From positions 1 through 10,509 of the forward strand of contig JAEWHN010000080.1 of assembly GCA_023387775.1 (NCBI GenBank): DNA of 10,509 bases. Direction: 5' to 3'. This document shows, piece by piece, positions 1 through 6,710 of this stretch; positions within the stretch are counted from its first letter, which is position 1; each line of letters opens with the position of its first letter. The stretch is from Pseudomonadota bacterium. Its GTDB lineage: Bacteria > Pseudomonadota > Alphaproteobacteria > Rhizobiales > Rhizobiaceae. Made by a program: the position numbers and the translations under genes. The notes below the pieces were generated by a model. The model saw nothing but the letters and a program-made list of their open reading frames with translations. It was not told the origin of the DNA and searched no databases.

Positions 1-323
1 ATGGCAGCGACCTCGACGGGCAGCGTGAACACGACATGGAAGTAGCCGACCGGCAGCAGGTCGGCCTCCCGTTCGGCGAGCCATGTCCGCGCCGCTGCGC
101 CCTGGCACTTCGGACAGTGGCGGTTGCGGCAGGAATTGTAGGCGATGCGCCCCTGGCCGCAGTCCTCGCAGGCCTCGACGTGACCGCCAAGGGCTGCGGT
201 GCGGCAGTGTTCGATCGCCGACATCACCTTGAGCTGCTGCAGGCTGAGATGGCCGGCATGGGCGGCCCGGTAGGCGAGCCCGGCAGCGCGGAAGATGTCG
301 GCGACCTCGATCGAGGCGCGCAC
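1..323 (-). CDS. IS91-family transposase, N-terminal part (runs off left edge)
   Basis: Reads from a GTG at 323 to the left edge, giving 107 uninterrupted residues. The segment has the IS91-type N-terminal zinc-binding domain: C52-x2-C55 (CEDCG), then YNSCRNRHCPKCQ with C65, H69, C70 and C73, followed by YFHVVFTLP around residues 94-102, a typical motif of this family. IS91 transposases are HUH/Y2-type enzymes thought to move elements by rolling-circle transposition; the catalytic HUH and tyrosine region would lie beyond the window. The GTG is the first possible start after an in-frame stop and sits 3 nt after the recombinase stop (TGA at 327-329), so the two genes look translationally coupled. 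No frameshift is visible in the part seen. Whether the whole gene is intact cannot be told. Confidence 0.88.
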   Translation of the reverse strand, partial: MRASIEVADIFRAAGLAYRAAHAGHLSLQQLKVMSAIEHCRTAALGGHVEACEDCGQGRIAYNSCRNRHCPKCQGAAARTWLAEREADLLPVGYFHVVFTLPVEVAA

Positions 324-326
324 GGC

Positions 327-1224
327 TCAGCCGTCGGGCGATCTCTCTCCCGGCTTGAACAGGCCGAGCTTGTCGAGCGGGCTGGTGACGGCACGCACCG
401 TCCGGGTCGCGACCTTGGCGTAGAGGCGGTGTCGTCGAGCTTGGCGTGCCCGAGCAAGACCGGGATGTCGACGCCGTCCTCCAGCAGGTGGGTGGCGAAG
501 CTGTGACGCAGCGTGTGTGGCCCGACCCGCTTGGCGATGCCCGCGGCCTGTGCCGCCTCGACGACGATCCGGTGGAGCTGTCGGGTGCTGACCGGCTTCA
601 TCGGGTGCTGGCCTGGGAACAGCCAGCCGTCGCGGTGCATCACGCCCTGTTGCCGCCCGAGCTTCCACCACTGGCGCAGGAGGGCGAGCAGGTCGGCCGA
701 CAGCATGGCGTTGCGATGCCGCCCGCCCTTGCCACGCTCGACCCGGATCAGCATGCGCTCGCTGTCGATGTCGGCGACCTTCAGCACCGAGACCTCGGCG
801 ACGCGCAGGCCTGCGCCATAGGCGACCGACAGCGCGGCTGGTGCTTGAGGCAGGTGGTGGCGATCAGCAGGCGGGCAACCTCGTCGCGGCTGAGCACCAC
901 GGGCAGCTTGCGCGGGTGCGCCAGCCGGACCAGCCTGCGCGCCAGATCGGGGCGGTCGACCGTGTGGGTGAAGAAGAAGCGCAGGGCCGAAACGATGCTG
1001 TTCCAGGTTGGCACGGGAACACCGTCGTCCTGCTGCCCGACCTGGAACCGGCGCAGATCATCCGCCGTCGCCGTATCCGGCGGCCGGCCCAGAAAGCTTG
1101 CGAACCGTCCGACATCGCGCAGGTAGTTGCGCTGCGTCTCCTGGCTGAACCGGCGCAGGGTCATGTCGTCGATCAGCCGCTGGCGCAGCGGGCTGATCGG
1201 TGCATCGAGAACAGGATGGGGCAT
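327..1224 (-). pseudogene. IS91-associated tyrosine recombinase, frameshifted
   Basis: A phage-integrase-type tyrosine recombinase recovered only by joining three frames. Segment 1 (1224 to 838) holds the N-terminal SAM-like core-binding domain (RQRLIDDMTLRRFSQETQRNY) and ends at LIATTCLKHQ. One base is missing at about 837/838 (CAG followed by CCGCG where CAGGCCGCG is expected). Segment 2 carries YGAGLRVAEV with the first catalytic Arg, the beta-hairpin Lys in RGKGGRHRN, HTLRH and LLGH. A second single-base loss at 424/425 separates it from segment 3, which starts LYAKVAT and carries the nucleophilic Tyr (codon at 420-422). In addition GVDIPVLLGH is about three residues shorter than the usual GVDIRVIQVLLGH (family pattern from memory). 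The catalytic Tyr is therefore out of frame with the rest, so the product should be inactive. The ATG at 1224 has AAGGAG 7 nt upstream. The gene lies directly upstream of the IS91 transposase. Sequencing error could mimic single-base losses, but the three-residue loss is separate. Confidence 0.87.
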
Positions 1225-1252
1225 GGTCGGGCTCCTTGTTGAAGAAGCCCGA
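1222..1252 (-). promoter_or_regulatory. Hairpin sequestering the recombinase ribosome binding site
   Basis: In the minus-strand RNA, arm UCGGGCUUCUU (1252-1242) pairs with AAGGAGCCCGA (1237-1227) around the loop CAAC, giving an unbroken 11-bp stem that includes one U-G wobble. The 3' arm contains the Shine-Dalgarno AAGGAG (1237-1232), and the AUG (1224-1222) follows the stem after 2 nt. The wobble position would be a C-A mismatch in the opposite RNA strand, so the fold fits the recombinase mRNA specifically. By analogy with IS10 and IS50, such a structure would limit translation from read-through transcripts. The structure is seen; the regulatory role is inferred. Confidence 0.7.
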
Positions 1253-1350
1253 GATGCTCTGCCCCGGCCGGACGACGTTCAATGCGGGCGCGGCGGCCGG
1301 CCCGTGACCTCTACCTCACCGCGCGCGCCCATCCCGCGCAGCGGGTTCGT

Positions 1351-1506
1351 TCAGCGGCCACTATGCTGCCTGTCCGCAACGCGCCTAATCTCGGCCGTAG
1401 AGACCGGCTTCGCGGCTTCCTGAAAGCAGACCTTGCCGGCGACCCCGCTGGAGAGAAGCCGGAAGTCAACCTCCGCTTTGCGCCTCTTTGCGGTGATTCG
1501 ATCCAT
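1351..1506 (-). CDS. Small hypothetical protein, 51 aa
   Basis: ATG at 1506-1504 and TGA at 1353-1351 encode 51 residues beginning MDRITAKRRKAEVDF and ending RRVADRQHSGR. GAGGTG lies 6 nt upstream of the ATG, a good ribosome binding site. Codon use is GC-rich and the product is basic, with lysine and arginine clustered at the N-terminus; there is no signal peptide or membrane segment. I do not recognise a family. It ends 127 nt upstream of the recombinase start in the same orientation. The stop is followed at once by ACGAAC (GTTCGTTC on the plus strand), and IS91-family elements favour GTTC/GAAC-like tetramers, so this may be a host gene truncated by insertion. It could also be an accessory frame of the element, or spurious. 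Confidence 0.35.
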   Translation of the reverse strand: MDRITAKRRKAEVDFRLLSSGVAGKVCFQEAAKPVSTAEIRRVADRQHSGR

Positions 1507-1761
1507 TTCGCTCACCTCGCCCCAAACCTGCCGTTGGTCTTGACACCGTACCCCAACTCAAGCTCGCCGCAATTGCTATCACGGCCCGTTGTGAAGCACG
1601 CCGACTAGGCGACGCGCAGACGTCATCAACGGCGCCCCGGCACGTTTGCTGTGATAGCGCACGTCACGGAACTAGATCGTAGTCGAAGCGGCAATTGAGA
1701 AGGATGTCGGTCGGCGCATAGTCAGGACAATTGTAGGCTCGAAAGGCCTCGCGGTTCGTTG
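1507..1761. other. Stretch without a convincing gene between the small ORF and the IS6 remnant
   Basis: I see no supported gene here. On the minus strand a 33-codon frame (1765-1664, beginning MTTNREAFRAYNC) starts across the stop codon of the IS6 transposase, and a short frame without a start codon ends just upstream of the 51-aa ORF. Both may be remains of genes cut up by insertions, but neither matches a family I know. No IS6 terminal inverted repeat could be recognised, so the right border of that element is undefined. Confidence 0.4.
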
Positions 1762-2120
1762 TCATTTGGCGAGGATATTGAACTGCTCAGCAAGTGAAGG
1801 TGCCAGACGGTGTAGGTATACCTCGCCTGTCGTTTGCGCATCATGTGCACCATCTCGATGCCAGAGAGGATGACTTCGGCTGGGCCATCGACTGGAAACC
1901 GAGCATGGGGCGGATGCGGCGCCTGATGCGCCGATGATCCTGCTCAATCCGATTGTTCAGGTATTGGCCCTTGCGGATATCGATCAGCTTCCACTGTCTG
2001 CAGGTCCGATTCCGCAGTCGGCTCTCAGCATCGCACGGTCGGATTGCCGTGGTTGGTCTGGCTGCCATCGATGACGATGCGATCGTGTCTTCCATGGCGC
2101 TTCAATGCCGTCCCGAGAAG
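1762..2120 (-). pseudogene. IS6-family transposase, 5'-truncated and frameshifted
   Basis: C-terminal half of a DDE transposase of the IS6 family, read through several frames on the minus strand. The first segment (from 2120) reads LLGTALKRHG...RIVIDGSQTNHGN, which includes the second catalytic Asp (IDGSQTN). It hits a TGA near 2030. A shifted frame continues CDAESRLRNR...YLNNRIEQDHRRIRRRIRPMLGFQSMA, carrying the catalytic Glu (IEQDHR). Another shift is needed to read EVILSGIEMVHMMRKRQARYTY, and a further one for the usual ending APSLAEQFNILAK before the stop at 1762. The N-terminal helix-turn-helix and the first catalytic Asp are missing. The element is dead. Its truncated end lies about 34 nt downstream of the permease stop at 2154; residues read as FLSDKLDG just upstream might extend it slightly, but I cannot confirm that. 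Confidence 0.85.
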
Positions 2121-2153
2121 CACCCGTCCAGTTTATCCGACAAGAAGGCGCCG

Positions 2154-2966
2154 TCAAACGGCATCGCGCTGCCGCAGCCGTCGGCCGACCCGCCAGCTAT
2201 AGACGAACACGCAGGTGCCAACGAGGCCGATCAGGATGGTCGCAAGCGCGTTGACGTCCGGGCTGACACCCAGCCTGACCTTGGAGAAGATCACCATCGG
2301 CAGCGTGCTCGATCCCGGCCCCGAGACGAAGCTGGCGATGACCAGATCGTCGAACGATAGGGTGAAGGCGAGCAGCCAGCCCGAGATCAGCGCTGGCGCC
2401 AGCATCGGCAGGGTGACATCGACGAACGCCCGCCATGGCCGAGCGCCGAGATCCTGTGCCGCCTCTTCCAGAACCCCATCCATCTGCGCCAGCCGCGACT
2501 GCACGACAATTGTCACATAGGCCATGCAGAAGGTGGCATGAGCGATGACGATGGTGGTCAGGCTGCGGCCTTGCGGCCAGCCAACGAAATCCTCCATGGC
2601 GACGAACAAAAGCAGCAACGCCAGGCCGGTGATCACCTCCGGCATCACCAGCGGAGCTGTCGCGATGCCGGCCATCATCACCCGGCCACGAAACGGGCCA
2701 AAACGCGTCAGCACATAGCCGGCCAGCGTGCCCAACACCACCGCCAGCGTGGCGCTGAAGGCGGCCACCTTGATGCTGAGCCAGGCGGCGTTGAGCAACT
2801 GATCGTTGCTCAAGAGCTCGCCATACCATTTTGTCGAAAACCCGCCCCATACCGACACCAGCCGCGAGCCATTGAAGCTCAGGATCATCATGAGCAGGAT
2901 CGGGATATAGAGGAACGCCAGGCCGGCGAGGGCCATCGTCGTGACAAAGCGACCGGTCCTGAGCAT
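2154..2966 (-). CDS. potI: Polyamine ABC transporter permease, PotI/PotC type
   Basis: Inner-membrane permease of a spermidine/putrescine importer, 270 aa, the normal family length. It starts MLRTGRFVTTMALAGLAFLYIPILLMMILSFN with the first membrane segment, followed by about five more hydrophobic segments. The cytoplasmic EAA loop, which contacts the ATPase, is visible as EEAAQDLGARPWRAFVDVTLP at about residues 167-187. The ATG begins 1 nt after the stop of the upstream permease (TAG-C-ATG), so the genes are translationally linked. It is the last gene of the four-gene transporter operon. The C-terminus (GRRLRQRDAV) looks natural although an IS6 remnant begins about 34 nt downstream. Assignment to the polyamine group rests on operon context and overall resemblance. 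Confidence 0.93.
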   Translation of the reverse strand: MLRTGRFVTTMALAGLAFLYIPILLMMILSFNGSRLVSVWGGFSTKWYGELLSNDQLLNAAWLSIKVAAFSATLAVVLGTLAGYVLTRFGPFRGRVMMAGIATAPLVMPEVITGLALLLLFVAMEDFVGWPQGRSLTTIVIAHATFCMAYVTIVVQSRLAQMDGVLEEAAQDLGARPWRAFVDVTLPMLAPALISGWLLAFTLSFDDLVIASFVSGPGSSTLPMVIFSKVRLGVSPDVNALATILIGLVGTCVFVYSWRVGRRLRQRDAV

Positions 2967-2967
2967 G

Positions 2968-3885
2968 CTACGCGACCTCCGGCTTCTTGTTCTCGCGCGC
3001 CCGGATCAGCATCACCGGCGCCACCAGAACGACCAGCATCACGATCGCCACCGCCGAGGCCATCGGCCAGTCGCGATTGGAAAAGAACTCGTCCCACAGC
3101 ACCCGGCCGATCATCAGCGTGTCAGGCGCGCCGAGCAGCGCCGGGATGACGAATTCGCCCGTCGCCGGCACGAACACCAAAAGGCAACCGGCCACCACGC
3201 CGGGCAGGGCGAGCGGCAGGGTGATGGTGAAGAAGGAGACAGCCGGTCGCGCGCCGAGATCGGCTGACGCCTCCAGCAGCGCCGCATCCAGCTTTTCCAG
3301 CACTGCATAGAGCGGCAGCACCATGAACGGCAGATATGAATAGACAATGCCGATATAGACCGCCAGATCGGTATGAAGCAGCACTAGCGGCTGCTGGATC
3401 AGGCCGAGATCGAGCAGCAAGGTATTGAGCAGGCCATTGCTCTGCAGGATGCCGACCCAGGCGTAAACGCGCAGCAGCATCGAGGTCCAGAACGGCAGCA
3501 TGACGATTGCCAGCCAGAAGAAGCGGGCATGCGGCGGTCGGCTGACGATGAACAGCGCAATCGGAAAGCCGATCAGCAGGCATAACAAGGTGGTGATGGC
3601 GGCAATCTTCAGCGAGTTCAGATAGGCGGCGAAATAGAGCCGGTCGTCGAGCAGAAACTGATATTTCGAGAAGGTCAGCTGGATGGTGACAGTGGCGTCG
3701 TCGACCCAGTTGAGCAGCGCCGTATAGGGTGGAATGGCGATATCGGCCTCGGCTAGCGAGATTTTCAGAACGAAGGCGAAGGGCAGTAGGAAGAACAGCA
3801 AAAGCCATGCATAGGGCAGGGCGACCACAATATTGCGGCCGAACCGCCGCCTCTCGCGGGCCGCGGATGCGGTCTCGCCGTTCAT
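2968..3885 (-). CDS. potH: Polyamine ABC transporter permease, PotH/PotB type
   Basis: The other inner-membrane permease subunit, 305 aa. After a charged N-terminus (MNGETASAARERRRFGRN) comes the first membrane span (IVVALPYAWLLLFFLLPFAFVLKISL), then a periplasmic segment and further spans. The EAA loop reads LEASADLGARPAVSFFTITLPLALPG. I chose the ATG at 3885 because its ATGA overlaps the stop of the ATPase gene by 4 nt, a classic coupled junction. A longer frame from 3924 would overlap the ATPase gene by 43 nt and adds an unlikely N-terminus. It would pair with the PotI-type subunit to form the translocation path for putrescine or a related polyamine. Confidence 0.93.
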   Translation of the reverse strand: MNGETASAARERRRFGRNIVVALPYAWLLLFFLLPFAFVLKISLAEADIAIPPYTALLNWVDDATVTIQLTFSKYQFLLDDRLYFAAYLNSLKIAAITTLLCLLIGFPIALFIVSRPPHARFFWLAIVMLPFWTSMLLRVYAWVGILQSNGLLNTLLLDLGLIQQPLVLLHTDLAVYIGIVYSYLPFMVLPLYAVLEKLDAALLEASADLGARPAVSFFTITLPLALPGVVAGCLLVFVPATGEFVIPALLGAPDTLMIGRVLWDEFFSNRDWPMASAVAIVMLVVLVAPVMLIRARENKKPEVA

Positions 3886-5024
3886 GCCGGCAACACCACG
3901 GCGCTGGCCGCCCCCCAGCTGCAATGGATCGCATCGCCCGCCTCGAAAATGGCGCCCTCGTGGCGGTCGAGATTGGGCAGCGTGACATGGATCACCCGGC
4001 CCGTGTCGAGCCGAACCTGATAGACGCTGAGATTGCCGAGATAGGCGACTTCGTCGATGGTGCCCGGCGCGACATTTTCTTCCGCATCCGGCCTGTCATG
4101 GCTGAGGTTTATCTTCTCCGGCCGGATCGCCAGATGCACGGTCTGGCCAAGCGTGCCGGTGATGCCGTGGCTGACATGGATGACGCAGCCGGCCTCGTCG
4201 CAGCGCATGCGAGCATGCCCCGGCTCATCCTCGATCACCACGCCGTCGAACAGGTTCACCGCACCGATGAACTGAGCGACGAAACGGTTGGCGGGGAACT
4301 CGTAGAGATCGCGCGGACCGCCGACCTGCACCAGCCGCCCATCGCTCATCACCCCCATGCGAGAGGCCAGCGTCATCGCCTCGTCCTGATCGTGGGTGAC
4401 GACGATGAAGGTGGTGCCGAGCTGCGACTGGATCTTCATCAGCTCGAACTGGGTTTCCTCGCGCAGTTTCTTGTCCAGCGCCCCCAGCGGCTCGTCGAGC
4501 AGTAAAAGCTTCGGTTGCTTGACCAGCGAGCGCGCCAACGCCACACGCTGGCGCTGGCCGCCCGACAGCTGGTGCGGCTTGCGCCGCGCGAAGGCGCCCA
4601 TCTTGACCATGTCGAGCATGTCGGCGACCCGCTGCCGCGTCTCGGTGCGGGACACCCCGCCACGGCGCAGGCCGTAGGCCACATTGTCGGCCACGGTCAT
4701 ATGCGGAAACAGCGCGTAGGACTGGAACATCATGTTGACCGGGCGCTCATAGGGCGGCACCCCTGTCATGTCCTGCCCGTCGATCAGAATGCGGCCCTCG
4801 CTCGGCTCCTCGAAACCGGCCAGCATTCGAAGCAAGGTGCTCTTGCCGGAGCCGGAGCCGCCAAGCAGGCAGAACAGTTCGGAGCGCTGGATGTCGAGGT
4901 CGATCTTGTCGACCGCCACCGTTGCGCCGAAGCGCTTGGTGATGCCCTCGATGCGGACGAAGGGAGCGGCCTGTGCCCCGCCGGCTGCTGAACCGGCGGG
5001 ACGGGTTTCGGGTGCGCTGGTCAT
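3882..5024 (-). CDS. potG: Polyamine ABC transporter ATP-binding protein, PotG/PotA type
   Basis: ATPase subunit, 380 aa, close to E. coli PotG and PotA in length. Visible motifs are Walker A GGSGSGKST (55-63), Q-loop Gln (about 101, FQSYALFPHMTV), signature LSGGQRQR (153-160), Walker B LLLLDEP (173-179), the D-loop region GALDKKLR and the H-loop His (211, VVTHDQDEAM). The C-terminal third, including AIRPEKINLS, is the TOBE-type regulatory domain of the MalK/PotA group. It powers uptake through the two permeases. The ATG lies 12 nt after the binding-protein stop, with GAGG a few bases upstream. The first 20 residues are Ala/Gly/Pro-rich and probably disordered. Confidence 0.95.
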   Translation of the reverse strand: MTSAPETRPAGSAAGGAQAAPFVRIEGITKRFGATVAVDKIDLDIQRSELFCLLGGSGSGKSTLLRMLAGFEEPSEGRILIDGQDMTGVPPYERPVNMMFQSYALFPHMTVADNVAYGLRRGGVSRTETRQRVADMLDMVKMGAFARRKPHQLSGGQRQRVALARSLVKQPKLLLLDEPLGALDKKLREETQFELMKIQSQLGTTFIVVTHDQDEAMTLASRMGVMSDGRLVQVGGPRDLYEFPANRFVAQFIGAVNLFDGVVIEDEPGHARMRCDEAGCVIHVSHGITGTLGQTVHLAIRPEKINLSHDRPDAEENVAPGTIDEVAYLGNLSVYQVRLDTGRVIHVTLPNLDRHEGAIFEAGDAIHCSWGAASAVVLPA

Positions 5025-5036
5025 AGGTCCTCGTCG

Positions 5037-6134
5037 TTACTGGCCGGTCTTGATCTCGGTCCAGGCCCGCGTCAGCAGCCGGTCGTACTTCAGCGAATGC
5101 GCCTTCATCGCATAGAGTTTGTCGCGCAGTTCCATGGGCGGATAGGCGCCAGGATCGTTGCGAACATCCTCGCTGATCATCGGATCGGCCGCCAGACTGG
5201 CGTTTGGGAAGTTGATGGTGTTGGAGAGGCTGGCAAGCACCTCCGGCGAGGAAATGTAGTTGATGAAGGCGTAGGCGTTTTCAGGATGCGGAGCATCCTT
5301 CGGTATCGCCATCACGTCGAAGAACAGGATACCGCCCTCTTTCGGCATGACGATCTGCAGGTCGACGCCGTTCTTGGCCTCCTGGGCGCGCTCGCGCGCG
5401 TTGACCATGTCGCCGGCATAGCCCAGCGTGATGCAGACCGAGCCGTTGGCTAGGTCGTTGATGAATTGCGAGGAGTGGAAGTAGCGCACATGCGGGCGCA
5501 GCCCCATCAGCAATTCCGTGGCTTTGGCCAGGTCCTTCGGGTCTTCGCTGTTCGGATCGATGCCGAGATAGACAAGCGCTGTCGCCATGATCTCGGACGA
5601 TGAATCCAGCACCGTCAGGCCGCAATCGGCCAGCTTCGCGGCATTTTCCGGCTTGAAGAAGATGTCGAGCGAATCGATCTTGTCAGTGCCGAGCCGCTCC
5701 TTGATCATCTGCTTGTTGTAGCCGACGCCGATCGCGCCCCAAAGATAGGGCACCGAATAGGCGTTGTCTGGGTCGTTCTTCGCCAGTTGCTTCATCAGCA
5801 CCGGGTCGAGATCGCCGAAATGGGTCAGCTTGGAACGGTCGAGCTTGAGATAGACGCCGGCCTTGGCCTGTCGTTCGAGGAACTGGGCGCTCGGCACGAC
5901 CACGTCGTAATTGGAACTGCCGGCGAGCAGCTTGGCTTCGAGGACCTCGTTGGAATCGAAGACGTCGTAGTTGACCTTGATGCCGCTTTCTTTTTCGAAA
6001 TCGGCCACTGTGGTCGGGCCGATATAGTCGGACCAGTTGTAGACGTTGAGGGATTTCCCTTCATCGGCGACAGCCGGCGTCAGCATCGTCGCCGCAATCA
6101 GCGCCGCCAGAGCGCCACGTTTCAGATTTCGCAT
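5037..6134 (-). CDS. potF: Periplasmic putrescine/polyamine-binding protein, PotF type
   Basis: Extracellular solute-binding protein, 365 aa from the ATG at 6134. That start is chosen because GGAGG lies about 5 nt upstream and a standard signal peptide follows directly (MRNLKRGALAALIAATMLTPAVA, cleavage expected before DEGKSL). A longer frame from 6167 would place MSDAREHKGGN before the signal sequence. PotF/PotD-type features include NVYNWSDYIGP (about 31-40), where the WSD motif contributes to ligand binding in the family, the GYAGD segment and FFDVMAIP. The ending YPPMELRDKLYAMK...RLLTRAWTEIKTGQ closely resembles the E. coli PotF C-terminus. Where I recall GWAGD in E. coli PotF this protein has GYAGD, an aromatic swap that could tune specificity. 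It is first in the transporter operon. Putrescine is the likeliest ligand given the neighbouring puuA/puuB-type genes, but spermidine cannot be excluded. Confidence 0.95.
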   Translation of the reverse strand: MRNLKRGALAALIAATMLTPAVADEGKSLNVYNWSDYIGPTTVADFEKESGIKVNYDVFDSNEVLEAKLLAGSSNYDVVVPSAQFLERQAKAGVYLKLDRSKLTHFGDLDPVLMKQLAKNDPDNAYSVPYLWGAIGVGYNKQMIKERLGTDKIDSLDIFFKPENAAKLADCGLTVLDSSSEIMATALVYLGIDPNSEDPKDLAKATELLMGLRPHVRYFHSSQFINDLANGSVCITLGYAGDMVNARERAQEAKNGVDLQIVMPKEGGILFFDVMAIPKDAPHPENAYAFINYISSPEVLASLSNTINFPNASLAADPMISEDVRNDPGAYPPMELRDKLYAMKAHSLKYDRLLTRAWTEIKTGQ

Positions 6135-6262
6135 GTTTCCTCCCTTGTGTTCCCGCGCATCCGACACCGAATCCGGCCTCGCCCTAGACGGCGCGCACGT
6201 GGATGTCGGAAAATCAGAAGACGATGTTGATGTGCAGACAGCGATCGGCGGATGCCGGACAT
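6122..6262 (-). other. Arg-rich leader ORF overlapping the potF start (candidate)
   Basis: A 46-codon frame (ATG at 6262-6260, TGA ending at 6122) lies in the predicted potF leader and overlaps the potF start by 13 nt. An AGGCGGGA stretch precedes the ATG. The product starts MSGIRRSLSAHQHRLL, holds 13 arginines in 46 residues and ends GNTREETCEI. The frame stays open upstream to another ATG at 6328. It may couple translation to potF or act as a leader peptide, or it may be a chance frame in GC-rich DNA. Confidence 0.25.
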
Positions 6263-6339
6263 GTTCCCGCCTCGCCGCGGCGACGGCTCGCTCCTCTCCC
6301 CTCCAGGATCACGCGCCTCCACACGCATGAACCCAAATC

Positions 6340-6353
6340 CTTCAATGTAGAAA
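6340..6353 (-). promoter_or_regulatory. Shared promoter element, copy 1 (potF side)
   Basis: TTTCTACATTGAAG on the minus strand, directly downstream of the predicted potF -10 box, near the expected transcription start. It matches copy 2 in the divergent promoter at 12 of 14 positions in the same strand orientation. A repressor bound here would block transcription; the binding protein is unknown. Confidence 0.4.
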
Positions 6354-6380
6354 CAATACAGCCCCATAAGGGGAGGTCAA
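6353..6380 (-). promoter_or_regulatory. Predicted potFGHI promoter
   Basis: On the minus strand TTGACC (6380-6375) and TATTGT (6358-6353) are 16 nt apart, a plausible sigma-70-type promoter. It would give a leader of about 210 nt before the potF ATG. The spacer carries a small inverted repeat, CCCC-TTAT-GGGG (6373-6362). The shared 14-bp element starts at the last base of the -10 box. Confidence 0.45.
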
Positions 6381-6605
6381 GCCGGTTTTGCCGTCATCCC
6401 AGTCTGCAACCGCTTTAAGTCCAGACACCAAAGGCGACAAACTGCCGAAATCAGATCTCGATATAAGCGCGGTTTTCCGCCACGCCGCCCTCAAACTCGT
6501 CCGCCGGAACCGGCCTTTCCAGCAGCTACCCGGACGCCCGCATCGACCGTCAACCTCGTATCCGGCGCCCGGCCGTTGCTAGGTCGGCAGTTACGATCGA
6601 TGGGC

Positions 6606-6633
6606 TTGACTTGGAATGTCTACGATGTAGAAA
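6606..6633 (+). promoter_or_regulatory. Predicted puuA-puuB promoter
   Basis: TTGACT (6606-6611) and TAGAAA (6628-6633) are separated by 16 nt, a plausible promoter for the rightward ligase-oxidase operon, with a leader of roughly 135 nt. The dyad TCTAC-GAT-GTAGA (6619-6631) runs from the spacer into the -10 box. Confidence 0.4.
6620..6633 (-). promoter_or_regulatory. Shared promoter element, copy 2 (puuA side)
   Basis: TTTCTACATCGTAG on the minus strand, 12 of 14 identical to copy 1. This copy is more symmetrical (CTAC-ATC-GTAG, extending to a perfect TCTAC-GAT-GTAGA dyad at 6619-6631) and covers the predicted -10 box of the rightward promoter. Having it at both divergent promoters suggests one regulator controls import and catabolism together. 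Confidence 0.4.
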
Positions 6634-6710
6634 TTCGCCTCGAAAGCTTGTCCATGGCTGCGGCACGAAGGCGGACCTGCCAGATTCCGCGCAGGCTAGG
6701 CCAAGCGTCG

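Noticed and set aside
36..1242. Plus-strand frames over the IS91 and recombinase region
   Set aside because: The minus strand has the zinc-binding and tyrosine-recombinase motifs; the plus frames are the complement of these.
1664..1765. 33-codon minus-strand frame starting MTTNREAF
   Set aside because: Its start overlaps the decayed IS6 stop, there is no clear ribosome binding site and no recognisable family; mentioned only as possible debris.
3886..3924. Longer start for the PotH-type permease at 3924
   Set aside because: It would overlap the ATPase gene by 43 nt; the ATGA overlap start at 3885 is the standard coupled junction.
3729..4505. Long plus-strand frame (258 codons) opposite the transporter genes
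   Set aside because: It is antisense to the ATPase and permease genes, which carry every expected motif. Its own product has no recognisable domain; GC-rich third positions produce such shadows.
6135..6340. Riboswitch in the potF leader
   Set aside because: No conserved riboswitch core could be recognised; the GC-rich inverted segments are short and unconvincing.
6362..6373. CCCC-ATAA-GGGG inverted repeat in the potF promoter spacer considered as an operator
   Set aside because: Four-base arms are too short to separate from chance, and no second copy was found.
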